DNA of 64,000 nt from NCBI GenBank assembly GCA_934444735.1, contig CAKSDE010000012.1:1-64000 (forward strand), in the 5' to 3' direction. Each line of letters starts with the position of its first letter. Position 1 is the first letter of the stretch. Positions 7,800 to 17,475 of this stretch are shown here, one piece after another. This DNA is from an uncultured Clostridia bacterium (lineage in GTDB: Bacteria; Bacillota; Clostridia; UBA1381). Position numbers and translations under genes: made by a program. Below the pieces are notes generated by a model, which saw only the letters and a program-made list of their open reading frames with translations, searched no databases and was not told where the DNA came from.

Positions 7800-8630
7800 T
7801 TCGCGAAAATCCGTAGGCGTTTGACCGGTGTGTTTTCTGAATACCTGCGAAAAATACATTGAATCGTCAAAGCCTACCGAATTGGCAATCTCGGTTATGG
7901 AAAGATTCGTCTTTTTTAAGAGATTTTTCGCAATTCCGATACGGTACTCGATAAGATAGTTTTTTATCGAGCAGTGCAGAACTTTATTAAAAAGCTTGCA
8001 GAGATGATTCTGCGAAAGGTTTACGGATTTTGCAATGTCCGAGATTTTTATGGGCTTTGTGTAGTTCTCGCTTATAAAAGTGGTGGCATGGGTTATATAT
8101 TTTGAATTTTGTATATCGCTGTCGGAGGATATGTCCGACTGCGGTTTATGAAATGACAGAATTTTATATATAAGCGATTTTAGCGAAAATTCAATATTCT
8201 GATTTTCATAGTCGTAAAAAACGGCGTCTTTTAGCATTTTGGCAATATCATGTGCGCGGTCATTTGAAAAAACATGGTTGTCGAGCGACATATTGCAGGA
8301 GTGCAAAAGCTCTTTTACTTTATAGCCTGAAAGGATAATCCAGCAGTGCTCGAAATATTCGTCCTGTGCTGCCTGATGAACGATTAAAGATGAAGGCTTT
8401 ATTAAAAAACCGTTTCCTGACGATACGGTTTCACCGGCAAACTTGCCTTTGCCGCTTAATACATAATGGAGAATATAATCGTCCGACGTGAAGATTTTAC
8501 GGTAGCCGGGAACGGCTCTGCAGTACCCGATTTCCTTTACGGAAAAATCAATGTCATTATCGGTCGTATTAAAAATAATATATGCGTTAAATGAATCTAT
8601 TTCAAGCGTGTTATATTTGTAATCGGACAT
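7758..8630 (-). CDS. AraC-family regulator with N-terminal cupin-like sensor
   Basis: This 290-residue regulator has an N-terminal AraC-binding beta-barrel (YRKIFTSDDYILHYVLSGKG and following) and two C-terminal HTH motifs: ISDIAKSVNLSQNHLCKLFN and SITEIANSVGFDDSMYFSQVF. It ends in the usual HTGQTPTDFR. The start is the ATG at 8630, preceded by GAGGTG; a GTG nine bases upstream overlaps that RBS. It sits between the lyase/GH1 genes and the secreted proteins, so it is the obvious candidate to sense a sugar and control both. It converges on and overlaps the GH1 gene by 42 bp. Confidence 0.9.
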   Translation of the reverse strand: MSDYKYNTLEIDSFNAYIIFNTTDNDIDFSVKEIGYCRAVPGYRKIFTSDDYILHYVLSGKGKFAGETVSSGNGFLIKPSSLIVHQAAQDEYFEHCWIILSGYKVKELLHSCNMSLDNHVFSNDRAHDIAKMLKDAVFYDYENQNIEFSLKSLIYKILSFHKPQSDISSDSDIQNSKYITHATTFISENYTKPIKISDIAKSVNLSQNHLCKLFNKVLHCSIKNYLIEYRIGIAKNLLKKTNLSITEIANSVGFDDSMYFSQVFRKHTGQTPTDFRELKGVKNTHRRDIL

Positions 8631-8811
8631 TGTGTTCACCTCGATAATTAAAAAATAAATAAAACTTGCCGTATATCATCTTTATTATATCACAATGTGA
8701 GTAATTTTTCAATATATATATTTAATTTTTTATTATATGGCAATAATTCGGGTGTTAAAATTATAGTAACAGAAAAATTTATGCGGATAATACAAGGAAG
8801 GAGTGTAAAAA

Positions 8812-11469
8812 TTGAAAAAAATCATATCTTTTATACTATTGACAAGCTTTATTTTGCAAGCCTTATGCTTTAGTGCGCAGGCGGAGGGAGATGAATTGCT
8901 ATCCCAAATCGAGCTTTTGGAGAACATGGGAATTTATACCTATGACGACGAGATGGAGTATTCGGAGGACGAGCTGAGCCGCGAGCATATGGCAAGGATT
9001 CTTCTGTATTTTTACGAAAAGCAAAGGAATACCGATGTAAAGGAATATACGGGGAAAACGCCTTTTACGGATTTGGACGAAACTTTCTGGGCAACAGGCG
9101 AAATTATGAAGCTTGTGGAGAGAGGATGCTTAAACGGTTTTTCGGACGGTACGTTCAGAGCAGATGATCCGGTAACTTATGCGCAGGTGATAAAAGCACT
9201 GGTCGTTATTTTAGGATATGAGGAAGATGCAAAAATATCCGGCGGCTGGTCGAACGGATATATGGCGGTTGCCGATAAGCTAAGACTCGGTGACGGAGTG
9301 AGTTTGGGAGTGAGCGACAGCGTAACCAAAGGCGACTTTACGAAAATCCTCTCCAATGCATTGGAGGCAAACGTTATGAAGGTTGCTTTGAGTGCGGGAG
9401 AAACAAAATACGAAGAAGGAGAGTCACTCTTAAACGAGCTGGGATTCTTTAAGGTCAAAGGCATTGTTTCGGCAACGGATAAAACCTCGCTTTTGGGTGA
9501 GGAAGAATGCAGCGAGGGTTTTGTGAAAATCGGCGATGAGCAAATAAAGACAGATACCGATTGCAGCAAATATCTGGGCTTGAAGGTTGAGGCATATTAC
9601 AAAGATGAAAAGGATATGGACTCGCCGGAGCTTATATATTTAAAGGAATACAAAAACAATACCGTTACGGTTGAATATACGGATATAGATGATACCACAA
9701 CAGTAAATTCGTTTGTATACTACGATGCGTCAAGAAAAAGAACGGTGGATTTATTGCCGGACATTAACTTCATATTCAACGAAAGACGTCTGACTTATTT
9801 TTCAAAAACGCACCTGAAGCCTAAAAACGGAAATGTAGTGCTTATCGATGCGGATAATGACGGAAAATATGAAACGGTTAAGGTCAAGAGCTATATCGAT
9901 TATATTGTATCGAATGTGGCGGCGGACGACGATAAGCTATATATTACCGATAAAAACGAGAAAACGCCGATTGAGATAAATATTGAGGACGATGATTGGT
10001 CTTTAACGAAAAACGGCGAGGAGATCGGCTATAAAGATATTAAGAAAAATATGATTCTGTCGATTGCCGCAGATAAGATGTCGCAGGATAATCTGACAGT
10101 GGAGAGCGATGCGGAGTATTTTGAAATTGCGGTGTCGGATAATACCGTAGAAGGCAATGCCTCGTCATACTCGACGGACGATAATGAAATCACAATCGAC
10201 GGAACTGTTTATAGAATCAGCAGCTGGTTCGATAATACGAGATATAATCTTTTCACGGGAGTAAACGGAACATTTTACTTGAATGCAAACGGTGAGGTTT
10301 GCTCGGTGGAATATAAAAGAGAAGAAAGCTACGGTTTTATAACGCGTGCATACAGTGACGATAATGATGAGAAAATCCTGTGGGTGAAAATTTATACGCA
10401 GGACGACGAATTTGTACTCTACAAGTGCGCGTCGAATCTGAAAATCGACGGAGAACGTTATAAAGAGGCGCAAAAGAGCATTGATCATATAAAAGAGGCG
10501 GCTGTAAAATTCAAGAGCTATACTCAGTCGATTTTTGAAAATGCAAACGGTACGGAGCAGCTTGTAAGATTCAAGGTAAACGATGACGGCGAGATTACCT
10601 CGATTGATACCGTTATGGAGGATTACGATAACAAGACAAAGGAAAAGGAATGTTTCAGATTCTCGAAATACATGAGCGCGTCGGGAAATAATGTTATCCG
10701 CTGCTTTAAAAATGCGAGAAATATTGCCGGTGAGATAGGAATGGCAAGCGATATGCTTACATTTGAAATACCGAATGATTTGTCCGATACAGACGGTTTC
10801 GGAATGATGCCGATAAACAGCTACAGAGATACAATATCCGTTCCGATTTCGGCTTTTGATATGGACGAATTTAATGTGGCAAAGGTGATTATGCGCTGTG
10901 AGGCGTCATCGGATAAGGTTTCGACAAAGGAACTGGATAACATGATGATAGTTGAAAAGAAGAGCGCGATGTTAAACGGCAATGATGAGATTATAACCTG
11001 TCTTTCGGGTATAAGAATCAAAAACGGACAGAGCGTTGAGCTGGTTTTGTCGGAAAAGGTTAAGAATTACGAAGAGGTTAAAAAAGGCGATATAGTAAGA
11101 TGGATTGCCGATAATTCGGGCGAGGCTAAAGTTTTGCAGATCACCTCGACGGCGGACGGAAAGGGCGAGATATTAAATGCCTCATCACCGTATACTTCAT
11201 ATTACAGCGATTTCAGGATTACATACGGAACGGTTTATGATATTTCGGACGATTATATCCTGGTGGATTATGCAAACGGAATAAGAGAGGTATCTATCCT
11301 GAGCGATGTGAGCGTATTGCTCGAATGTGACAGCTCGTCCAAAAGGGCAATTGAAAAGGGCGATTATTCTTCGATAAAAACAGCGAAGGACTACGGCGCG
11401 GACGAGGCGACAAAGATATTTATGTATCAGAATTACGCATTGCCGAAGAGTATGGTGATATACAAATAA
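8812..11469 (+). CDS. Secreted SLH-domain surface protein
   Basis: This 885-residue protein has an N-terminal signal peptide (residues 1-24, cut near SAQA). About residues 25-190 form SLH-type repeats, of which TPFTDLDETFWATGEI...GFSDGTFRADDPVT is the clearest. SLH domains bind pyruvylated secondary cell-wall polymers. The remaining roughly 690 residues are beta-rich and I do not recognise them. The start is a TTG at 8812 with GGAAGGAG upstream. The 19-nt gap to the next gene and the shared orientation point to one surface-protein operon, 8812-17203. It is probably a scaffold or anchor for the exported enzymes. Confidence 0.8.
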   Translation: MKKIISFILLTSFILQALCFSAQAEGDELLSQIELLENMGIYTYDDEMEYSEDELSREHMARILLYFYEKQRNTDVKEYTGKTPFTDLDETFWATGEIMKLVERGCLNGFSDGTFRADDPVTYAQVIKALVVILGYEEDAKISGGWSNGYMAVADKLRLGDGVSLGVSDSVTKGDFTKILSNALEANVMKVALSAGETKYEEGESLLNELGFFKVKGIVSATDKTSLLGEEECSEGFVKIGDEQIKTDTDCSKYLGLKVEAYYKDEKDMDSPELIYLKEYKNNTVTVEYTDIDDTTTVNSFVYYDASRKRTVDLLPDINFIFNERRLTYFSKTHLKPKNGNVVLIDADNDGKYETVKVKSYIDYIVSNVAADDDKLYITDKNEKTPIEINIEDDDWSLTKNGEEIGYKDIKKNMILSIAADKMSQDNLTVESDAEYFEIAVSDNTVEGNASSYSTDDNEITIDGTVYRISSWFDNTRYNLFTGVNGTFYLNANGEVCSVEYKREESYGFITRAYSDDNDEKILWVKIYTQDDEFVLYKCASNLKIDGERYKEAQKSIDHIKEAAVKFKSYTQSIFENANGTEQLVRFKVNDDGEITSIDTVMEDYDNKTKEKECFRFSKYMSASGNNVIRCFKNARNIAGEIGMASDMLTFEIPNDLSDTDGFGMMPINSYRDTISVPISAFDMDEFNVAKVIMRCEASSDKVSTKELDNMMIVEKKSAMLNGNDEIITCLSGIRIKNGQSVELVLSEKVKNYEEVKKGDIVRWIADNSGEAKVLQITSTADGKGEILNASSPYTSYYSDFRITYGTVYDISDDYILVDYANGIREVSILSDVSVLLECDSSSKRAIEKGDYSSIKTAKDYGADEATKIFMYQNYALPKSMVIYK

Positions 11470-11487
11470 AAGGCGAGGAGGATTCAG

Positions 11488-14400
11488 ATGAAAAAAACAA
11501 TTGCATTTTTACTGTGCATAGGTATGCTGCTGGGGAATGTTGTTTTTGCTCAAAATGCAGATCCTTTTGAGGGAAAGGAAGAAATAAATATCGCGTTTAT
11601 CGGCGGCTCGATAACCGAGGGCTATGGCTCGAGTACGTATGTCAAGCCGACAAACGATACGGCAAAGGACGGAACGATAGCAAATAAAAAATGCTATGCA
11701 GGTCTTGTCGGGCAGTATTTTATAGACACCTACAGCGATAAAAAAGTGAACGTATACAATGCCGGCATGAGCGGAACTACATCGGAGCTGGGACTCTTCA
11801 GACTCAATGAGGAGGTCATAAAGTACAATCCCGATATGGTGTTTGTGGAGTTTGCGGTAAATGACTGGGGAAATGTTGAAAAGTCGAGAATATATATGGA
11901 GGGGATTGTACGGGAGCTTTTAAAAATGGAAGAGGTTCCGATAATCAACTTCATATACACTACAACGGAGGATTATAAGTCCCTTGCGGAAGAACAGGAA
12001 AAGCTGGCAAACTATTACGGTATCCCCTCGCACAATTTAAAAAGCTATGTAAAGAGCATGGTTGAAAAGGGCAGATACACGGCGCGCGAGCTTTTGGGCG
12101 ACGGAGTGCACCCGACAGATTTGGGATACAGTCTTTATGCCAACTTTATAATAAATAACCTCAAAAAGCGCGACGGCTCATACTTTGTAAAGCCGACGGT
12201 GCCGGAAAAGCTGTTTAGCGGTACCGTATTTACAGAGCCGAGGCTCGATCCGGCAAAAAATACCAAGAGAACCGGCGCATGGTCGGTGGAAAATTACCGC
12301 GGACGTGATACATATGTATCATTTCAGGCAGGCGCAACAATGACATATGAATTTTACGGCACATATATCGGAATTATGAATGTATGCGGCGGAAATTTCG
12401 GAAAAGTTACATATGTTTTGGATAATGATAAAAAAGGAACGATTACGGCAAACGGTGCGTCCGACTCATTTAACCGAAACTTTTCAATGTCGGGCTTAAA
12501 GGACGAAAAGCATACCATAACCTTTACCGTTGCCGACGGTGGCAGCGGTGTGACGGGATTCGGTATTGCGTGCTTTCTGATAGACGGCGCGAAGGTGCCG
12601 CAGGACGACAAAAAAGATGAAGATATAAATGTGGATTTAAAGCAGCATGATATTTATGTTTCGCCCGACGGAAACGATTCTGCCGACGGCAGCTTTGAGC
12701 ATCCGCTAAAGACAATCGAACAGGCAAAAAATGCTGCGGGGATCATCAGCCAAAATTCGGAGGGTGACGTCAATGTGATACTTTGCGGCGGAATATATAA
12801 TGTCGGTGACGGCGTGGAGTTCGATAAGTCAAGCACAGGTAAGGCAAACGCGAAAATCAATTTTAAAAATTATGCCGATGAAGAAGTAAAGATATTAAAC
12901 TCAACCTCAATCTCGCCGGATAAATTCAAGCTCGTAAGCGATGAAAATACCTTAAAAAGGATTCCGCAGGAGGCAAGAGGCAAGGTGTATTACGTAAATC
13001 TCCCTTCAATCGGGATGGACGATTTGGGCGCGGTATCGAGAGAAGGAAAGGATTACGGTGACAGAGCAGGTTCAAGAATGCTTACGGTAAACGATGAGCG
13101 CTTTAACCTTGCAAGATGGCCCAATAACGGATATGCGCTTATTGATGAGAGTTTTGCGGTTGCGAGCGGTCACAAATTTTCCTATTCCGAAAATAAAGGC
13201 GATAGGTGGAAAACGGCTGATGAAGCATGGATATACGGATTCTTCAACGTTCTTTGGGCGGACGATTCGTTATCGGTAAAATCGATAGACTGTGAGAATA
13301 AAACGATTTCCACCGCGACAAAGCATTATTACGGTATGTTGGCGGGAAAACCGTGGTATATATACAATTTGATAGAAGAGCTTGATGTGCCGGGAGAATG
13401 GTATCTGGAGAGCTCGACAGGCAACTTATATGTATATCCGAAAGAGGATATTAAAAGCTGCGATATTCGCCTGAGTACGAAAACAACACCGCTTTTGTCC
13501 TTTAACGGCGCGACATACATAAGCTTTCACGGTATAACATTTGAGGGGACGTGCGGAATCGGAGCAAATATTTCGGATTCAAATTCGATAACCTTTGATG
13601 AGTGCGTTTTCAAAAATATCGGTCAGCAGGCGATGAGGATTACGGGGAAAAATAACGGAATTGCAAACAGCCATATTTATGATATAGGAAAGGGCGGAGT
13701 GTATATTTCGGGAGGAAATACCGCAACGCTCGAGCATTGCAACAATTATGTGGAGAACTGCCATATAGAGCGGTTTTCACTGACAACGCAGACTTATGCT
13801 CCGGCAGTTAAGCTGTACGGAATAGGCGACAGAGTGTCGCATTGCAGGATAAACAATGCGGCGCATATGGGAATATATTTCCTGGGAAATGATAACACAA
13901 TCGAATATAACGAGATATATAATGTCCTGAAATTTTCAAATGATATGGGCGCGATTTATGCCGGACGTGACTGGACTGCCGGCGGAACGGTTATAAAATA
14001 CAACTATATCCACGACTGCGTTGGCGAGGATTTGAGAACAGACGCGGTATGGCATACGCAGGGTATATATTTTGACGACGGACTCTCGGGAATGACGATT
14101 TACGGCAATATTTTTGACGGAGTGAATAACGGTGTGTTTATACATTATGGCAGAAGCAATCGGATAGAGAATAACATATTCAGAAACTGTAAAACCGCGA
14201 TAGTTATAAAGAACAAGAGCGGTACCAAAGACACCAAAGGTATGTATGATGAGAACGAGAAGATTCAGGCGGCATATAAAGAGGGCGGAATCACAGCTAC
14301 GACCGTTGCGGAGCTTATAAAGAGAAATTATGTGAATAAGTATCTCCCGAATAAGGCGCTTTATGAGGAAAAGTATCCGTTTTTAAAGACGATTATGGAC

Positions 14401-15708
14401 GATTATCCGATGTTTCCGAAATACAATACGATAAAGAACAATGCGATTATTGCAAGTGAGCCGTATGAGATACCCGAATCGGTTACGAATGATACTCCGA
14501 TGGAGGGGAATTTCGAGACGATGGAGGATATGAGCTATGAGGCCGCCGCGGCAAATATCGCGGGATTTGAGAACATTGATTATAAAAATGCGGGAACAAA
14601 AGCGGTTGAATCCGAAACGGTCGGAGATTTCAAAGCGGTATATCCCGAAAATAACAGCGAGAATGTTATTGCCGATGACTTGATACTTTCGTGGAAGGCG
14701 GCAAACGGCGCAAACCGCTACAGATTGGTTGTGGCGGAGGACGCGGACTTTGAAAAGATTATTTATAACAATACCGTCGAGGTTAATTATAAGAAGTTTT
14801 CAAGATTAAAATACGATCGCAGTAAATATTATTGGAAGGTTTATGCATCGAGTACATCAAAGGGATATTTGAAAAACGAGATAATGAACAAAAACGGCGT
14901 GATGTGCTTTAGAACTGCGCAAAAAGAAGAGCTTTATACCAAGGATTTTGAAAAGCTGATTTCGGTTTCGGAGGAAGAACTTGAAAAAGCGACAGAGGGA
15001 ACAGAGGGCGGAAAATTTATCGTGGGTTCAAAGGATAAATTCAGACTTGCGATAGAAAGCGCAAAAGCTGTTTTGGGCGGCAACCAAAAGCTCTCTCCGT
15101 ATATTTCAAAGCAGAAGATGATTGAATCGGCAACACTTGCTTTAAATAACGATTACAATAAATTCCTGCAGTCGAGAAATGTTGAAACGATGAGCATAGG
15201 AGAAATCTTAAAGGATTCGGCGAACTGGACGGGAAAATCCGGCGGTTATGCGATAAGCGGAAAAACAGCGTCCTTTACCAAAGGCGGATCGTACGGATAT
15301 ACGGCAAAGAAAATAGAAAATTATAAGAAGGTGCATATGAGAGCAAGCTTTAACCCCGGCTCGGGATTTGTGAGCGTTGCCCTAAGGGCACAGAACGTAA
15401 CGGTTCAGCCGTGGAAAACACAGTGTTATATCTTCCTTGTAAAAGAAGATGTGATAGAGCTGCAAAAGTTTAACGGCAGTGAAAAGTTCTTCTATTCGGT
15501 AGAAAATACCTGCTTAAAGTCGGGAACCGAGCATGATATAGTATTTGCGGCGCTTGATACCGAAAATGGCGTGCAGGTGACGCTCGAGGTTGACGGAGAA
15601 GAGATATTTAATGTCGCAGATGAAGAATTTGCAATAACGGACAGCGGTTATTTTGCGGTATACACGACCGATGATACAGCAACGTGTACCATTAAGGACG
15701 TTAAATAA
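11488..15708 (+). CDS. Giant secreted SGNH-hydrolase / beta-helix protein
   Basis: This 1406-residue exported protein has several enzymatic-type domains. After a signal peptide (1-22) comes an SGNH/GDSL hydrolase: FIGGSITEGYG with Ser about 37, an ND pair in EFAVND, and the catalytic HPTDLGY near 208. A beta-sandwich follows (about 240-380). Then comes a right-handed parallel beta-helix (about 388-950) starting IYVSPDGNDSADGSFEHPLK, as in pectate-lyase-like or DUF1565 proteins. A fibronectin-III-like segment (about 1050-1150) and a concanavalin-like C-terminal domain (about 1230-1406) complete it. It probably deacetylates and cleaves or binds an acetylated polysaccharide. Catalytic residues of the beta-helix cannot be assigned. 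Confidence 0.8.
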   Translation: MKKTIAFLLCIGMLLGNVVFAQNADPFEGKEEINIAFIGGSITEGYGSSTYVKPTNDTAKDGTIANKKCYAGLVGQYFIDTYSDKKVNVYNAGMSGTTSELGLFRLNEEVIKYNPDMVFVEFAVNDWGNVEKSRIYMEGIVRELLKMEEVPIINFIYTTTEDYKSLAEEQEKLANYYGIPSHNLKSYVKSMVEKGRYTARELLGDGVHPTDLGYSLYANFIINNLKKRDGSYFVKPTVPEKLFSGTVFTEPRLDPAKNTKRTGAWSVENYRGRDTYVSFQAGATMTYEFYGTYIGIMNVCGGNFGKVTYVLDNDKKGTITANGASDSFNRNFSMSGLKDEKHTITFTVADGGSGVTGFGIACFLIDGAKVPQDDKKDEDINVDLKQHDIYVSPDGNDSADGSFEHPLKTIEQAKNAAGIISQNSEGDVNVILCGGIYNVGDGVEFDKSSTGKANAKINFKNYADEEVKILNSTSISPDKFKLVSDENTLKRIPQEARGKVYYVNLPSIGMDDLGAVSREGKDYGDRAGSRMLTVNDERFNLARWPNNGYALIDESFAVASGHKFSYSENKGDRWKTADEAWIYGFFNVLWADDSLSVKSIDCENKTISTATKHYYGMLAGKPWYIYNLIEELDVPGEWYLESSTGNLYVYPKEDIKSCDIRLSTKTTPLLSFNGATYISFHGITFEGTCGIGANISDSNSITFDECVFKNIGQQAMRITGKNNGIANSHIYDIGKGGVYISGGNTATLEHCNNYVENCHIERFSLTTQTYAPAVKLYGIGDRVSHCRINNAAHMGIYFLGNDNTIEYNEIYNVLKFSNDMGAIYAGRDWTAGGTVIKYNYIHDCVGEDLRTDAVWHTQGIYFDDGLSGMTIYGNIFDGVNNGVFIHYGRSNRIENNIFRNCKTAIVIKNKSGTKDTKGMYDENEKIQAAYKEGGITATTVAELIKRNYVNKYLPNKALYEEKYPFLKTIMDDYPMFPKYNTIKNNAIIASEPYEIPESVTNDTPMEGNFETMEDMSYEAAAANIAGFENIDYKNAGTKAVESETVGDFKAVYPENNSENVIADDLILSWKAANGANRYRLVVAEDADFEKIIYNNTVEVNYKKFSRLKYDRSKYYWKVYASSTSKGYLKNEIMNKNGVMCFRTAQKEELYTKDFEKLISVSEEELEKATEGTEGGKFIVGSKDKFRLAIESAKAVLGGNQKLSPYISKQKMIESATLALNNDYNKFLQSRNVETMSIGEILKDSANWTGKSGGYAISGKTASFTKGGSYGYTAKKIENYKKVHMRASFNPGSGFVSVALRAQNVTVQPWKTQCYIFLVKEDVIELQKFNGSEKFFYSVENTCLKSGTEHDIVFAALDTENGVQVTLEVDGEEIFNVADEEFAITDSGYFAVYTTDDTATCTIKDVK

Positions 15709-15724
15709 GGAAGGAGGGAATTTT

Positions 15725-17203
15725 ATGAAAAAGATAATATTTGTTTTGTCGGCATTGCTGATAGCGGCACAGAGTGCGGCATATGCGGAAATAACAAAAA
15801 CAAGCATCTCCGATGACGGGGAACTGAGTGTGGTAGGAAAAACAACTGAGCCTAAGGGGACAGATGTGTCGGTACTGGTGGTAAGACCTGGAAAGGACTA
15901 TACAAAAATCGTTTCCGATGAAAAGGACGGCGAAAAAGCAGCGGACAGCTTAGAGGCTATCGGGCAGATTAAGGTCGGTGAAAACAGCGTTTATGAGTAT
16001 ACATATAAAATGCACGCCGACGCGGTGTCGGGAGAGTATGCGGTTTATGCCAGAACATACGGAACGGACATCACAGATAAAACAACGTTTATTTATTCAA
16101 ATAAAAAACGGCTTATTGAGGCTTATGAAAAAATCAAGAACGGTGAGGCGGTTTTGGGCGTATTGAATGAATACGCGGGAGATATTGACTATTCGCTTTC
16201 TGAAAAATTTAAAAATTTCAGCGATAAGCAGAAAGAATATATAGCCGACGGAATATCAAAAAGCACACTTACCGATGCGAATGATTTGAAAACCGAATTT
16301 TCGGATTATTGCACGATTGCAATAAATTGTGCGGATTTGAAGGCACCCGAAAAAGAAACGGTTAAAAATATGATCGAGAGCTTGTGGAAAAAGATCGGGA
16401 TAGAGGAGAGTACATACTCCGATTATAAAGAGCTCAGCTCATCAAAGCAGGAATGGGTTATAGCAGATGTGATTTTAAATTCAAAAACGGGAATGCTCCC
16501 GAAAGATGTTGCGGAGCAGTTCCGAAAGAGTGTGAATGAGGCAAAAAATAAAAAGAACACGGGAGGTACCTCCGGCGGCGGAGGAGGCGGCGGCAGCTCA
16601 TCATCGGGATTTTCGGCGGGAACCGCTGCAAATACGACCGTTGAGCCGCAGAAAACAGCCGGTAAATTTACCGATCTTGAAAGTGTTTCATGGGCGGAGG
16701 AAGCGATAAACACACTGGCAAAATATGATGTGATAAACGGCAAAAGTGAGAATATATTTGCCCCGAACGATTACATAAAAAGAGAAGAATTTGCACAGTT
16801 GATAGTAAAAAGCTTTAATATCACGTCGGGGACACAGGAGCTTAAATTCGAGGACGTTTCAAAAGATGCATGGTATTACGACTCGCTTAAAAAAGCTTTT
16901 TCAAACGGGATAATAAACGGCATGAGCGAAACGAGATTCGGCACGGGAGAATTTATAACAAGGCAGGATATGGCTGTTATGCTGTACCGCGCGGCAGCGG
17001 CTGCCGGCGTTGAAATATTGGTGGTTGACGCCGAAAAGACGGTAAACGATTCGGCTGATATCAGCGGGTATGCGGCAGACGCGGTGGCTGAATTGGTAAA
17101 AGCCGGTATAATTAACGGTGATCAGAACAGGAATTTTAATCCTAAAAATAATGCAACAAGAGCACAGGCAGCTGTAATGATATACAATTTACTTTACAAA
17201 TAA
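15725..17203 (+). CDS. Secreted protein with three C-terminal SLH domains
   Basis: This 492-residue protein has a signal peptide (about 1-21, AAYA). An unrecognised N-terminal region contains helical segments (about 140-275). A Gly/Ser linker (about 279-300) leads to three SLH repeats (about 316-492): WAEEAINTLAKYDVINGKSE, WYYDSLKKAFSNGIINGMSE and AADAVAELVKAGIINGDQNR. The SLH end should tether it to the cell wall. The start is the ATG at 15725 after GGAAGGAGGG. It lies 17 nt behind the SGNH/beta-helix gene, so it may anchor that protein or an adjacent complex. It carries no enzymatic motif I recognise. Confidence 0.85.
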   Translation: MKKIIFVLSALLIAAQSAAYAEITKTSISDDGELSVVGKTTEPKGTDVSVLVVRPGKDYTKIVSDEKDGEKAADSLEAIGQIKVGENSVYEYTYKMHADAVSGEYAVYARTYGTDITDKTTFIYSNKKRLIEAYEKIKNGEAVLGVLNEYAGDIDYSLSEKFKNFSDKQKEYIADGISKSTLTDANDLKTEFSDYCTIAINCADLKAPEKETVKNMIESLWKKIGIEESTYSDYKELSSSKQEWVIADVILNSKTGMLPKDVAEQFRKSVNEAKNKKNTGGTSGGGGGGGSSSSGFSAGTAANTTVEPQKTAGKFTDLESVSWAEEAINTLAKYDVINGKSENIFAPNDYIKREEFAQLIVKSFNITSGTQELKFEDVSKDAWYYDSLKKAFSNGIINGMSETRFGTGEFITRQDMAVMLYRAAAAAGVEILVVDAEKTVNDSADISGYAADAVAELVKAGIINGDQNRNFNPKNNATRAQAAVMIYNLLYK

Positions 17204-17220
17204 TACATGGTATGTAATAA

Positions 17221-17437
17221 ATAGGTAATTGTAAAACTAACGTTTTCCAATTAAAATTCTTAGGTAGAAATAAAAAGTTCCGGCCGATTTTAATTTTACG
17301 GCAGGTTGAAACTTTTTATTTCAGCCAAAAATGACGCACATGTCGTCATTTTTGATTACAAATCAGGGGTTAGCACCACCGATCCCACCATAAGAATGGT
17401 GGCTAAAAAGTAAAATTTACATTTTACAATTACCTAT
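17221..17437. mobile_element. MITE-like element with 16-bp perfect terminal inverted repeats
   Basis: The 217-bp segment is bounded by ATAGGTAATTGTAAAA (17221-17236) and its exact reverse complement (17422-17437). It contains no ORF. Inside are nested hairpins: AAATAAAAAGTT / AACTTTTTATTT, AAAATGACG / CGTCATTTT and CCACC / GGTGG. It separates the SLH operon from the triple-repeat protein gene. Size, AT-rich ends and lack of coding capacity fit a non-autonomous transposon. A 28-bp part of the left end recurs at 4081-4108. Confidence 0.6.
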
Positions 17438-17475
17438 ATGTATTAAAAATAAAAAGAAAAGAGAGGACGAAAAAA

